From contig NZ_JANLCM010000002.1 of NCBI RefSeq assembly GCF_024979235.1, positions 1 through 64,000 of the forward strand: a stretch of DNA of 64,000 nucleotides, in the 5' to 3' direction. A program made the position numbers and the translations under genes. How positions within the stretch are numbered: position 1 is the stretch's first letter; each line of letters begins with the position of its first letter. Positions 29,131-37,234 of the stretch are shown here, piece after piece. This DNA comes from Herbiconiux aconitum. GTDB lineage: Bacteria; Actinomycetota; Actinomycetes; Actinomycetales; Microbacteriaceae. The notes under the pieces are model-generated. The model was not told the DNA's origin and ran no database searches. It saw only the letters and a list, made by a program, of their open reading frames with translations.

Positions 29131-30690
29131 CTAGTCGTCTTCGGTGTGCAGCCGGAGTTCCTCGTGATCGAGATCGGCTTGCACCCGCAAAAAGACGGAG
29201 TCGTCGATCTGACGCGTTCGACGGAGTTCTTCGAGAACGCGCCGCTTGCGGCCGACGGCCTTGAGCAGCAGCGTGCGCACCCCGCCGTCTGCCGCCGCCC
29301 CCGACCCGTCGACCGCCCTGGCGCGCTCGTTCTCGAGGTGCTCGCGCACGGTGTCACGGGCGGCGGGCGAGATGTCGGCTGCCGTCGCATCGGCATCCAG
29401 ATGTTCGAGCGCTTCGTTGAGCATGGCCGTGACGGCGAGCTGGTGCTCCTCGGCGGAGCTGTCGTCGCGGGGGAGGCGCGCCTTCTTGAGCAGCAGCGGC
29501 ATCGTGGCTCCCTGGCCCACGAGCAGCAGCACGATGACGCCGAACGTGATGGCGATGAGGAGTTCGCGATCGGGAAAGCCGAGGCCGTCGGCGACGAGCG
29601 CGGGCACCGCGAGGGCGGCGGCGAGCGAGATGGCGCCGCGGAATCCGCCCCAGATGAGGATGGCGCGGATGCGGAACGGCACCCGGCGGCTGCGCTGCGA
29701 GCGTCGGCGGTCGAGGAGGCGGATGGCCGGTGCCATCGCGACCACCCAGAGGAAACGCACGGCGAAGATGGCGACCGTGACCGCGAGGGTCAGCGAGAGC
29801 ACGGAGAGCCAGCCGTCGGAGAGGTAGATCTCGATGACGACGCGCGCTTGGAGGCCGATCAGCACGAACAGGGTGCCGTTGATGATGTAGCTCGCGACGC
29901 GCCAGAAGTCGAAGCCGAGCGTGCGCGACCTCGCCGAGACCACTCGCGGCATGAGGCGACTGAGCAGCAAGCCGCCGGAGACGACGGCCACGACGCCCGA
30001 TCCGTGCGCCAGCTCGGCCGGGAGGTAGAGGGCGAACGGCGTGAGCACGGAGATGGTGGCGGCGAGCGGGGGTTGACGGGCGACGCGGCGCAGGAGGTAG
30101 AGGGCATATCCGGCGGCGAGTCCGAGTGCCACACCGGCCACGACGGCCCAGAGGAACCGGAGCGAGATCTCGCCCACCGACGGATCGCGGCCCGCGACGA
30201 CCGCTGCGACGGCGACGGAGTAGAGGGCCAAGGCGCTGGCGTCGTTCACGAGGCTCTCGCCGCGCAGGATGGTGTCGATCCGTCTCGGAAGGCGCGGGGC
30301 CATGGCTGAGACGGCGGTCGCATCCGTCGGTGAGAGAACCGCTCCGAGCACGAGTGCGACAGGGAACGCGAGCCCCATGAGGGTTCCGATTCCGGCGACG
30401 ACGGCGGCCGTCACGAAGACCAGGCCGACGCTCAGCAGGAAAATGACCCGCAGGTCGAATCGGAACCCGTGAACGGAGATGTTGAGTGACTCCCAGTAGA
30501 GCAGCGCCGGGAGGAAGATGAAGAGCACGACGTCGGGCGGGAGGGTGATCTCGTGGAAGCCCGGCACGAAGCTGACGGCGATGCCGATGGCGAGCCAGGC
30601 CCAGGGGGCGGGCACGCGGAGGTACCGGTTCGCCAGCCCGCCGGCCAGAATCGCCAGACCCAGCACGACGGCGACCTCGAGTCCCTCCAT
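29131..30690 (-). CDS. Sodium/proton antiporter, CPA1 (NhaP-like) family
   Basis: A 519-residue transporter with about 12 hydrophobic segments and a ~110-residue soluble C-terminal domain. The family landmarks are present: FLPALLYWESLN, VLSPTDATAVSAMAPRLPRR, and GESLVNDASALALYSVAVAA, which contain the conserved Asp and Asn-Asp of the ion-binding core. It exchanges sodium (or potassium) for protons across the cytoplasmic membrane. It lies alone on the minus strand, 57 bases before the XRE-type regulator's stop at 30713. Confidence 0.92.
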   Translation of the reverse strand: MEGLEVAVVLGLAILAGGLANRYLRVPAPWAWLAIGIAVSFVPGFHEITLPPDVVLFIFLPALLYWESLNISVHGFRFDLRVIFLLSVGLVFVTAAVVAGIGTLMGLAFPVALVLGAVLSPTDATAVSAMAPRLPRRIDTILRGESLVNDASALALYSVAVAAVVAGRDPSVGEISLRFLWAVVAGVALGLAAGYALYLLRRVARQPPLAATISVLTPFALYLPAELAHGSGVVAVVSGGLLLSRLMPRVVSARSRTLGFDFWRVASYIINGTLFVLIGLQARVVIEIYLSDGWLSVLSLTLAVTVAIFAVRFLWVVAMAPAIRLLDRRRSQRSRRVPFRIRAILIWGGFRGAISLAAALAVPALVADGLGFPDRELLIAITFGVIVLLLVGQGATMPLLLKKARLPRDDSSAEEHQLAVTAMLNEALEHLDADATAADISPAARDTVREHLENERARAVDGSGAAADGGVRTLLLKAVGRKRRVLEELRRTRQIDDSVFLRVQADLDHEELRLHTEDD

Positions 30691-30712
30691 GCACGAAAGA
30701 ATAGTGTCGGAT

Positions 30713-31555
30713 CTACGAGGGCGCAGTCACTTCAATATGGAGTCGCTTCAGCTTGGCCTCCGTGCTGCTGCCGGGGTCGGCGTGGTAGACGACGACCACT
30801 TGGCCGGCTGAGGGCGAGCTCACCGCCAGCTTCTCGTAGCGCAGGTCGAGTTCACCGACATCCGGATGCAGGATGACCGATCGGCCCGCGCCTTTCGGGC
30901 GCACGTCATGGCGTGCCCACAGCCGGGCGAAGTCGTCGCTCTGCGCGGTCATCTCGGCAACGAGTTCGGCGAGCTGCCGGTCGTCGAGCTCCCCGGTGGC
31001 TTGGGCTCGGAGGCCGGCGACGGTTCCGGAGGTCATCTCGGTCCAGTCCCGCCAGAGCTGCTTCACGTGGGGGTCGAGGAAGGCGGCGCGCACGAGATTG
31101 GTTCCGGGCGTGAAGATCGGGCTCAGTGCTCGCGCCAGTGCGTTCGAGGCGAGCACGTCGAGGGTGTGGCCCTGCACGTAGGCGGGGGTCAATGTCCAGA
31201 CGTCCAGTAGTTGCCGGAGACTGTCGGTGGCGCTCTCGGCGCGGGATGCGACGCGAGGGGTGGGGTGGGGGCGTGCCAGCTCGAAGAGGTAGGCGGTCGC
31301 AGCCTCATCGAGCAGGAGGGCGCGGGCGAGCCCGGCGAGCACGGAGTCGGACGGATGCTGGTCACGGCCCTGCTCGAGCCGCAGGTAGTACTCGCTGCTG
31401 ATGCCGGCGAGGCGGGCGGCTTCCTCGCGCCGCAATCCCTTCACACGGCGACGCGGTGTGGGCGGGATGCCGACGTCGGCGGGCTGCACCCGCTCGCGCC
31501 GTGCGCGCAGGAACTCGCCGATCGGGTTGTCGCCGTTCGCGCTGTTCTCACCCAT
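30713..31555 (-). CDS. XRE-family regulator with MmyB-like ligand-binding domain
   Basis: A 280-residue regulator. The N-terminal HTH includes KGLRREEAARLAGISSEYYL followed by RLEQGRDQHPSDSVL, the standard start of this actinobacterial family. From about residue 105 it matches the MmyB-like ligand-binding domain (LLDVWTLTPAYVQGHTLDVL, then SNALARALSPIF), which is often linked to fatty-acid or aldehyde sensing. It is divergent from an SDR at 31693, and such regulators commonly control an adjacent SDR gene, so that is its likely target. Confidence 0.9.
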   Translation of the reverse strand: MGENSANGDNPIGEFLRARRERVQPADVGIPPTPRRRVKGLRREEAARLAGISSEYYLRLEQGRDQHPSDSVLAGLARALLLDEAATAYLFELARPHPTPRVASRAESATDSLRQLLDVWTLTPAYVQGHTLDVLASNALARALSPIFTPGTNLVRAAFLDPHVKQLWRDWTEMTSGTVAGLRAQATGELDDRQLAELVAEMTAQSDDFARLWARHDVRPKGAGRSVILHPDVGELDLRYEKLAVSSPSAGQVVVVYHADPGSSTEAKLKRLHIEVTAPS

Positions 31556-31692
31556 ACGGCAACCGTACTCGGGGCGTCTCGCCGCTCATCCTGGTGCTGG
31601 CGGTACCGGTTAAACCAGGGTCATTCTGTGCGGGACTTCCCGAGGCCGGAGAGGCGTTCCACGCTTCTGACAGCCTGAACAGAGGAGCAACC

Positions 31693-32607
31693 ATGTCACT
31701 CATCACCTCACCTTTCGGATTCTCGTCGACGGCCGCCGAGGTCGCGGAGGGCATCGATCTCACCGGCAAGCGCGCCGTCGTCACGGGCGCTGCGTCGGGC
31801 ATCGGCATCGAGACGGCGAAGGTGCTCGCCGCGCACGGTGCCGACGTCACCCTCGCCGTGCGCAACCTCGAGGCCGGTGAGCGCGCCGCCGTCTCGATCA
31901 CCGCCGAGACGGGGAACACTGCCGTGCGCGTGGCCAAGCTCGATGTGGCCGACCTCGGGTCGGTGCGCGAGTTCGTGTCGGCGTGGACCGGCCCGCTGCA
32001 CATCCTGATCAACAACGCCGGCATCATGGCGACCCCGGAGGAGCGAACGGCGGCCGGCACCGAACTGCAGTTCGCCACCAACTACCTCGGGCACTTCGCC
32101 CTCACGGTCGGCTTGCACGATGCGCTGGTCGAGGCGCACGGCGCCCGGGTGGTGGCGTTGAGCTCGAGCGGGCACCTCATCTCGCCCGTCGTCTTCGACG
32201 ACATCGACTTCCGGTTCCGCCCCTACGACCCCCTGCTCGCCTACGGACAGTCGAAGACCGCGTCGGTGCTCTTCGCAGTGGGCGCGGCGAAGCGGTGGGC
32301 GCATGACGGCATCACCGTCAACGCCGTGATGCCCGGAGCCATCGCCACCGGGCTGCAGAAGCACACCGGCGGGCTCAAGACTCCGCCGGAGGGGCGCAAG
32401 ACGGTCGAGCAGGGAGCGGCCACGAGCATCTTCGTCGCCACCTCACCCCTGCTGGAAGGCGTCAGCGGGCGCTACTTCGAAGACAACAACGAGGCCGCCA
32501 CCGTGCACGACGGCAACGGATGGATGTCGGGTGTCGCCGCCTACGCGCTCGACGAGGGCAACGCCGACCGCCTGTGGGAGCTGGCGGTGCCGCTCATCGC
32601 GGCGTGA
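31693..32607 (+). CDS. Short-chain dehydrogenase/reductase
   Basis: A 304-residue NAD(P)-dependent oxidoreductase. The Rossmann motif TGAASGIG is near residue 37, NNAG near 116 and the catalytic YGQSK near 191; a Ser in ALSSSGH completes the triad. The start is ATG 31693 after GGAG. The arrangement, divergent from an XRE/MmyB regulator with a 137-base gap, suggests induction by the substrate sensed by that regulator. It is longer than classical SDRs and close to the retinol dehydrogenase-like subgroup. Substrate unknown. Confidence 0.92.
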   Translation: MSLITSPFGFSSTAAEVAEGIDLTGKRAVVTGAASGIGIETAKVLAAHGADVTLAVRNLEAGERAAVSITAETGNTAVRVAKLDVADLGSVREFVSAWTGPLHILINNAGIMATPEERTAAGTELQFATNYLGHFALTVGLHDALVEAHGARVVALSSSGHLISPVVFDDIDFRFRPYDPLLAYGQSKTASVLFAVGAAKRWAHDGITVNAVMPGAIATGLQKHTGGLKTPPEGRKTVEQGAATSIFVATSPLLEGVSGRYFEDNNEAATVHDGNGWMSGVAAYALDEGNADRLWELAVPLIAA

Positions 32608-32621
32608 CGCATCCGATGCCG

Positions 32622-33068
32622 TCACTCCTTCTTCAGCGCCTGGGCGAGCATCACGAGGATGCCGCTCGGGCCACGGAGGTAGGTGAGTTTGTAGACGTCC
32701 TGGTAGTTCGCCACCCCGCGGAGGGGATGGCAGCCATGCCGGGCGGCGATCTCGAGCGCTGCGTCGATGTCGTCGACGGAGAAGGCGATGCGGTGCATCC
32801 CGATCTCGTTGGGGAGGGTGGGCTCCGTCTCGATAGCGTCGGGGTGGAGGTATTCGAAGAGCTCGATCTGGCCCTGACCGCCCGGCGTCTGCAGCACGGC
32901 GATCTTGGCGTGGTTGCCGTCGAGGCCCACGGCGGTGTCGGCCCACTCACCGCTGACGGTGTCGCGGCCCGCGACGGTGAGCCCGAGGTCGGTGAAGAAC
33001 GCGATCGTCTCCTCGATGTCCCGCACGGCGATCCCGACGTTCTCCAGTGTGATTGCCATGCTCTGCAT
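32622..33068 (-). CDS. VOC-family (glyoxalase-like) protein
   Basis: A 148-residue protein of the vicinal oxygen chelate superfamily. It has two beta-alpha-beta-beta-beta units, starting MAITLENVGIAVRDIEETIA and FFTDLGL, with a second-half metal-position pattern around GMHRIAFSVDDIDAALEIA and a closing RGPSGILVMLAQALKK. Likely metal-binding positions cannot be fixed with confidence. The start is 33068 or 33059 (three residues apart). It is divergent from the AbiE pair, whose operator lies between them. Confidence 0.87.
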   Translation of the reverse strand: MQSMAITLENVGIAVRDIEETIAFFTDLGLTVAGRDTVSGEWADTAVGLDGNHAKIAVLQTPGGQGQIELFEYLHPDAIETEPTLPNEIGMHRIAFSVDDIDAALEIAARHGCHPLRGVANYQDVYKLTYLRGPSGILVMLAQALKKE

Positions 33069-33098
33069 GCTACCGAGGTGCGCGAGGAGCGGCCCACT

Positions 33099-33136
33099 GT
33101 GCCAATACCGTACTGAAAATGGTACGGTAATGGCAC
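33099..33136. promoter_or_regulatory. Large inverted repeat upstream of abiEi (probable AbiEi operator)
   Basis: GTGCCAATACCGTAC (33099-33113) and GTACGGTAATGGCAC (33122-33136) are 15-base arms with a single mismatch around an 8-base spacer. It ends 12 bases before the abiEi start and overlaps the likely promoter. In known AbiE systems the antitoxin AbiEi binds inverted repeats in its own promoter and represses it, so this is the expected operator; the binding itself is inferred. Confidence 0.75.
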
Positions 33137-33148
33137 GGAGGTGGTGTT

Positions 33149-33682
33149 GTGGGGTATCGACGCGACTTGTGGGAGATCGCGGCATCCCGGCATGGCGTCG
33201 TGACGGTCGCGATTGCAGGCGAAGCCGGTGTTCCCGCTGTTGAAGTGCGGAAACTTGCGACGCGTGGCGCGCTCCGCCGATATGGGCAAGGCGTCTACGT
33301 GCACCAGGACGTCCCGACCTCCCGACTCACTGAGCCCGCGGTCGCGGTGGCACTCGGCGGCGATGACGCATTTCTGCACCGCGAGTCGGTCTTCGACCTA
33401 CTGGGGGTGGGGCAATTCAACCCGAAGAAGATCCGGGTCGGAACGCGCCGTCGGGTGCGGCGCACGCTTCCGGAGTGGATGTCACTGGAGACACGCGCCG
33501 ACGTTCTCGATGACGACATCACGACTTTCGATGGCGTCGCAACGACTACGGTCTCGCGAGCGCTTGCCGACGTGCGACTCAGGATGCCTCGCGAGAGATG
33601 GACGGCGCTGATCGACGAGACGCTGAGGCGAGAGCTGATCAATGCGCAGGAAGCGCTCTCTCTGAGGGGTGAGTTGGAATGA
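33149..33682 (+). CDS. abiEi: Type IV toxin-antitoxin antitoxin AbiEi
   Basis: A 177-residue protein with the AbiEi antitoxin layout: an N-terminal winged helix (EIAASRHGVVTVAIAGEAGV, then LATRGALRRYGQGVYVH) and a C-terminal domain (TTTVSRALADVRLRMPRERW). The GTG start at 33149 follows CGGAGG. Its stop overlaps the AbiEii start by four bases. AbiEi represses the operon and counteracts AbiEii without direct binding in the systems studied. A near-perfect 15-base inverted repeat just upstream is a probable operator. Confidence 0.9.
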   Translation: MGYRRDLWEIAASRHGVVTVAIAGEAGVPAVEVRKLATRGALRRYGQGVYVHQDVPTSRLTEPAVAVALGGDDAFLHRESVFDLLGVGQFNPKKIRVGTRRRVRRTLPEWMSLETRADVLDDDITTFDGVATTTVSRALADVRLRMPRERWTALIDETLRRELINAQEALSLRGELE

Positions 33683-34599
33683 CCGTCGTCCCGCCCCCGT
33701 TGAACGTGACTCAGCTGAATGCACGCCTGGCGCTGCTCGCGGAGGAAATGATGATCCCCGTAGCGCGAGCGCGCGTGATGCTGTGCACGCTCATCGTGGC
33801 GCAGATGCTTCCCGATGCAGTCGCGGTCAAGGGGGGAATGGGCATCAAACTGAGGTTCGGGGAGGGCGGCACCAGGGCGACTTCGGACCTCGATGTCTCT
33901 ACTCGGTTTCGCGGAGAAGAGTTCGAGCAAGCGTTCCGCGCGAGACTCGCCGAGGGGTGGGGAAAGGTTCCTCCCTCGAAGGGCGACCAGCGACGGAACC
34001 CCGATGCGCAGGACCGAGTGGCCTTTACTGCAACAGTGCGAGCGAAGAGCGTTCACGATCCGGGCCTCGTCCAGCCACGGTACGTGATGCACCCTTATCG
34101 GGTGTCGCTCGCGTTCCTCGGGAGCCCCTGGGGCGGGTTGGATGTGGAGGTCTCCGATCCTGAGATCGACTCGTATGCCCATACCCAGCAAGGACTCGAC
34201 GATGATCTCGTTCAGTTCGGGGCCTTTTTCGGCTTCGGAGAGTTGCTGCCCGTCGATCTGGTGGAGCTGGAATACCAGATCGCACAGAAGATCCACGCCG
34301 TGACCGACCCCGCCTCTACGCGAGCGCACGATCTGGTCGACCTGCAATTGCTGTGGGGTGCCGGCCCTGACCTGGCTCGCCTGAACCGGCACTGCATCCG
34401 AACGTTCGACCTGCGCAAGCAACAGGCGTGGCCACCGCTCCCACTTCGTGACATGAGCGGATGGGAACTGGTCTACCGGGATGCGCGCGAAGAGACCGAG
34501 GTGAACGGCCTGACGTCTGTTGCTTCCGATGTCGTCGCCGCGCGGGCTTGGCTCACCGACGTCGTCGCGACCATCGCGGGCACGATCCGAGGTCATTGA
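33679..34599 (+). CDS. abiEii: AbiEii/AbiGii-family nucleotidyltransferase toxin
   Basis: A 306-residue nucleotidyltransferase of the AbiEii toxin family, which halts growth or blocks phage by modifying RNA targets such as tRNA 3' ends. The active-site pattern is visible: VKGGMGIKLRFG followed by TSDLDVS, the DxD metal site of DNA polymerase beta-like enzymes. Later, ELEYQIAQKIHAV and a DLVDLQLLW segment match the family's conserved K/H and D. Its start overlaps the antitoxin stop (ATGA). It appears full-length and intact. Confidence 0.9.
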   Translation: MTVVPPPLNVTQLNARLALLAEEMMIPVARARVMLCTLIVAQMLPDAVAVKGGMGIKLRFGEGGTRATSDLDVSTRFRGEEFEQAFRARLAEGWGKVPPSKGDQRRNPDAQDRVAFTATVRAKSVHDPGLVQPRYVMHPYRVSLAFLGSPWGGLDVEVSDPEIDSYAHTQQGLDDDLVQFGAFFGFGELLPVDLVELEYQIAQKIHAVTDPASTRAHDLVDLQLLWGAGPDLARLNRHCIRTFDLRKQQAWPPLPLRDMSGWELVYRDAREETEVNGLTSVASDVVAARAWLTDVVATIAGTIRGH

Positions 34600-34639
34600 A
34601 CCTTTTGGTTCAGTGATGTATTGTGAACCGTATGGTTCA
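34597..34639. promoter_or_regulatory. Two TGAACC-N4-GGTTCA operators, one covering the start codon
   Basis: TGAACC-TTTT-GGTTCA (34597-34612) and TGAACC-GTAT-GGTTCA (34624-34639) are perfect palindromes 27 bases apart. The second contains the ATG at 34632 in its centre, so a bound repressor would cover the translation start. They control the ArsR/SRPBCC pair. The first begins at the stop codon of the AbiEii gene. Confidence 0.8.
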
Positions 34640-34967
34640 GCAAGAAGTGCTCGACAAGGCATTCGCCGCTCTCGCCGATGCGACGCGCCGCGACATCCTC
34701 ACCCGCCTCGGAGAAGGCCCCGCGACCATCAGCCAGCTCGCAGAGCCGGCCGGCATCACGCTCACCGGCATGAAGAAGCACGTGCAAGTGCTCGAAGACG
34801 CGGGCCTCGTGGTGTCGGAGAAGGTCGGCCGAGCGCGACAGTGCCGACTCGGAACGGAGCGATTGGATGACGCGATGGCCTGGATCGGCTTCTATCAGCG
34901 GCTCTGGGAACGTCGACTCGACGGTCTCGACGCCTACTTCACCCTCCGGAAAGGAACGCAGAAATGA
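34632..34967 (+). CDS. ArsR-family regulator paired with an SRPBCC protein
   Basis: A 111-residue winged-helix repressor (LDKAFAALADATRRDILTRL, then ISQLAEPAGITLTGMKKHVQ and a GLVVSEKVGRARQCRL wing). It belongs to the ArsR subgroup that accompanies AHSA1/SRPBCC proteins. The start is ATG 34632, which lies inside a palindromic operator; a GTG at 34623 is an alternative. Its stop overlaps the SRPBCC start (ATGA at 34964), so the two are coupled. Two operators upstream point to autorepression. Confidence 0.9.
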   Translation: MVQQEVLDKAFAALADATRRDILTRLGEGPATISQLAEPAGITLTGMKKHVQVLEDAGLVVSEKVGRARQCRLGTERLDDAMAWIGFYQRLWERRLDGLDAYFTLRKGTQK

Positions 34968-35443
34968 CCGAGAACATCGCTCCGGCCACACCGGACGCCA
35001 TCGAGATGCGGATGACCCGCACGCTCCCCGCCACACCCGACGAGGTCTTCGACGCCTACACCGATCCGGAGAAGCAGAAGGTGTGGTTCACCATCCTCGA
35101 CGAGACTCCGGGGATCGTGGAGATCACGACCGATCTTCGTGTCGGCGGCCAGCAGAGCACGGTGTGGGGCCCGGATGCCGACACCCTGTTCCGCGAAGTG
35201 CTGACCTTCGTCGAGATCGACCGGCCGCATCGCCTCGTGACGGAGTCGACCGGATCGAGCCCTGACGGGATGACGATGTCGACCCACATCGAGATCACCT
35301 TCGAAGCGCAGGGGGATGCCGGAGAGCAGACCCTCGTGACGGTGCTCCAGAGCGGGTTCCCGGTTCCCGAGGTGCGGGACTTCTTCGAGAACGACGTCTG
35401 GGTGGGAGCGTTCGCTCGCATCGAGGCGTTCCTCACGCGGTAG
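34964..35443 (+). CDS. SRPBCC/AHSA1-family protein
   Basis: A 159-residue START-like protein of the Aha1 C-terminal family. It begins AIEMRMTRTLPATPDEVFDA and has WFTILDETPGIVEITTDLRV, GGQQS and a C-terminal GSPSE-like helix (DFFENDVWVGAFARIEAFL). The fold forms a deep hydrophobic ligand pocket. It is translationally coupled to the ArsR regulator. Such pairs are common in actinobacteria and are thought to bind small molecules, but a defined reaction is rarely known. Confidence 0.9.
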   Translation: MTENIAPATPDAIEMRMTRTLPATPDEVFDAYTDPEKQKVWFTILDETPGIVEITTDLRVGGQQSTVWGPDADTLFREVLTFVEIDRPHRLVTESTGSSPDGMTMSTHIEITFEAQGDAGEQTLVTVLQSGFPVPEVRDFFENDVWVGAFARIEAFLTR

Positions 35444-35526
35444 CCAGGGGTGGGGGAGCGGATCCTGCACGCATCATCTGGGTAATCTTCTCTAGCCGCA
35501 GCAGCGAGAAAGAAGGGATGGTCGGG

Positions 35527-35973
35527 ATGTCGGATGCGTTCGACTCGCGTCACGAACTGGGGCGCATGATCGCGGATGGCCACCTCTCCGAAGAGGCTCT
35601 GCAGGCCATCACGGGTCTCGAACCCGAGAAGATTCGGGCCTTCCTCGACGAAACGAAGCCTGTTCAGACAGGAATGTCTGCCGAGCCGCAGGTGCTCTCG
35701 GGCGACGAGAGCATGAGGCTGTCCGGTCTCGCGGTGCAACTGGCGGAGGGGCTGCCGATCGGCGACGACGAGCGGCTCAAGGCGACCCTGGAGTCGCTGA
35801 CGGTCGAGTGCCGCCTTACGCTTCAGCACATCTCAGGGTTGACCGGACTCGATGTCGGTGACGTGGAACGTGCCCTGCGTGACCCGCGGACCGTTCCGCT
35901 CGAGAAGAAGTACGAACTCGCGAGCAAGGCGTCATACCTCATCAACGCCGTCAATCGAGCCCGCGGTCGCTGA
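35527..35973 (+). CDS. Helix-turn-helix-like hypothetical protein
   Basis: A 148-residue all-helical protein. The C-terminal half (LQHISGLTGLDVGDVERALR, then LEKKYELASKASYLINAV) resembles the HTH proteins that carry a TVPLEKKYELA-type helix, and the N-terminal half (LGRMIADGHLSEEALQAITG) resembles a second HTH-like unit. DNA binding is likely but not proven. The start is ATG 35527, with 35518 equally possible. Its 3' end overlaps the convergent acetyltransferase gene by 23 bases. Confidence 0.75.
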   Translation: MSDAFDSRHELGRMIADGHLSEEALQAITGLEPEKIRAFLDETKPVQTGMSAEPQVLSGDESMRLSGLAVQLAEGLPIGDDERLKATLESLTVECRLTLQHISGLTGLDVGDVERALRDPRTVPLEKKYELASKASYLINAVNRARGR

Positions 35974-36592
35974 GTGGAACCTGCACCTCGTCTGCAGCGA
36001 CGAAGGTGAGCCACTCCTCGTCCTGTTCGTATCCGACGGAGCGATTCGCGGCGATGCTCGCCGGATTGTCCATCGAGCCGCCCGTCCGGAAGTTGAGGTG
36101 GCCCTCTTCGCACAACACCGTCACAGAGAGGGCTTTCACCGCAGCGCCGATACCCCGGCCCCGCCATCCTCGGCCCACCACTGTGAAATCCGTTTCCACC
36201 ACGTCTCGGCCGACGTCGACGAAAGTCATGGCGACGAGTCGGCCATCGAGAGCGAATGCGCCCCACCCGCGATGGTTGATGGTCGGCGTCGCGCGGGCAA
36301 TGGTCAGCGCCTCATGAGCGGTCGCAACGTCGCCTGGGTAGTCGTCGAGGGTTTCCCGATCAAGAGCGAGCATGGCGTGCGCGTCAGCTGCTTCGAGCTC
36401 TCGTAGGGTGACGAGTGATCTCACCCGTTCTCCGAGATGCCACAGACGATGGCGGTTCCGCTCGTCGACTGTGAACCCGGCCCCCCATGAGCGAGCGATG
36501 ACGACCCAGCCTTGGGCTTCCAATTGGGCTCGAGTAGTCGAGTCGGCCTTGACCACTCTGCGTTCCTGCCTAGAGGAATAGCTCGCCGTCAT
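35951..36592 (-). CDS. GNAT-family N-acetyltransferase
   Basis: A 213-residue acetyltransferase. The acetyl-CoA pyrophosphate loop is clear as VVGRGWRGRGIGAAVKALSV (the R/Q-x-x-G-x-G/A pattern), followed by a core strand LNFRTGGSMDNPASIAANRS and VGYEQDEEWLTF, typical of the C-terminal region. The N-terminal ~65 residues are extra and may form part of a second half-GNAT domain. The start is ATG 36592. The acceptor substrate is unknown. It converges with the HTH-like gene. Confidence 0.88.
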   Translation of the reverse strand: MTASYSSRQERRVVKADSTTRAQLEAQGWVVIARSWGAGFTVDERNRHRLWHLGERVRSLVTLRELEAADAHAMLALDRETLDDYPGDVATAHEALTIARATPTINHRGWGAFALDGRLVAMTFVDVGRDVVETDFTVVGRGWRGRGIGAAVKALSVTVLCEEGHLNFRTGGSMDNPASIAANRSVGYEQDEEWLTFVAADEVQVPLSDRGLD

Positions 36593-36623
36593 GTAATCGG
36601 CCCCCGCACCCCGAGGGGCCACG

Positions 36624-37109
36624 TCACATGCACAGCTCGGTCGCGCGCAGGAAATACGCTCGCGCGGGCTCGAATGCCGCCTCATCGCCGATCACGGATT
36701 CGTACGCGGCCTTGAGTCGCTCGAGTTCGGCGACTTCGTCGGCGGTGCGGAGCGGGTAGCACCGGGTCGTGATCGCAGCAGCGAAGTCGACCAGGCCGGC
36801 GGTCGGCCCCACGACGGAGCTTTGGGCGTCGCTGCCCACCTCCGAGTTGGCCAGGGCCCACAGTTGGCCCAGCGACGCCTCCTGGGCGGTCAGCCGGTTG
36901 TTGGAGTCTTGGTCGTAGTCCTCGGGAGGTGGAGGGTCACTCGGGCGATTGGTGGTGAGCGGGATCGTATGAGACGAGCCGCCGGCGGCAGGAGAAGCGG
37001 CGGCCGTGGGGACGACGATTTCGGATGTGCCGGAGCTGGTCGCGCATCCGGTGAGCAGGAGCGAGCCGATCAGAGCCGACAGAGCCAGGGCTCTCGGTGA
37101 ATGCTGCAT
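36624..37109 (-). CDS. Small secreted lipoprotein of unknown function
   Basis: A 161-residue protein with a signal peptide ending in the lipobox LLTGC (Cys at residue 22), followed by an Ala/Ser/Thr/Pro-rich linker and a helical domain from about residue 75 (LTAQEASLGQLWALANSEVG). Two further Cys residues (in TRCYPL and at the very end, ELCM) may pair. It lies beside a second unrelated lipoprotein (37235-37882) in the same direction. No family recognised. Confidence 0.8.
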   Translation of the reverse strand: MQHSPRALALSALIGSLLLTGCATSSGTSEIVVPTAAASPAAGGSSHTIPLTTNRPSDPPPPEDYDQDSNNRLTAQEASLGQLWALANSEVGSDAQSSVVGPTAGLVDFAAAITTRCYPLRTADEVAELERLKAAYESVIGDEAAFEPARAYFLRATELCM

Positions 37110-37234
37110 GTTCCCCCCGGTTGCGTGCTTGCCCCGAGGCTAGCCGTCAGGAATGGGACTTGCATCCCCAACCGCGGCCTGCGCGCCTGGCATCGCCGGG
37201 TTGTTCCGCCGACGCCGCCCGCCTGTTCCGGCGA

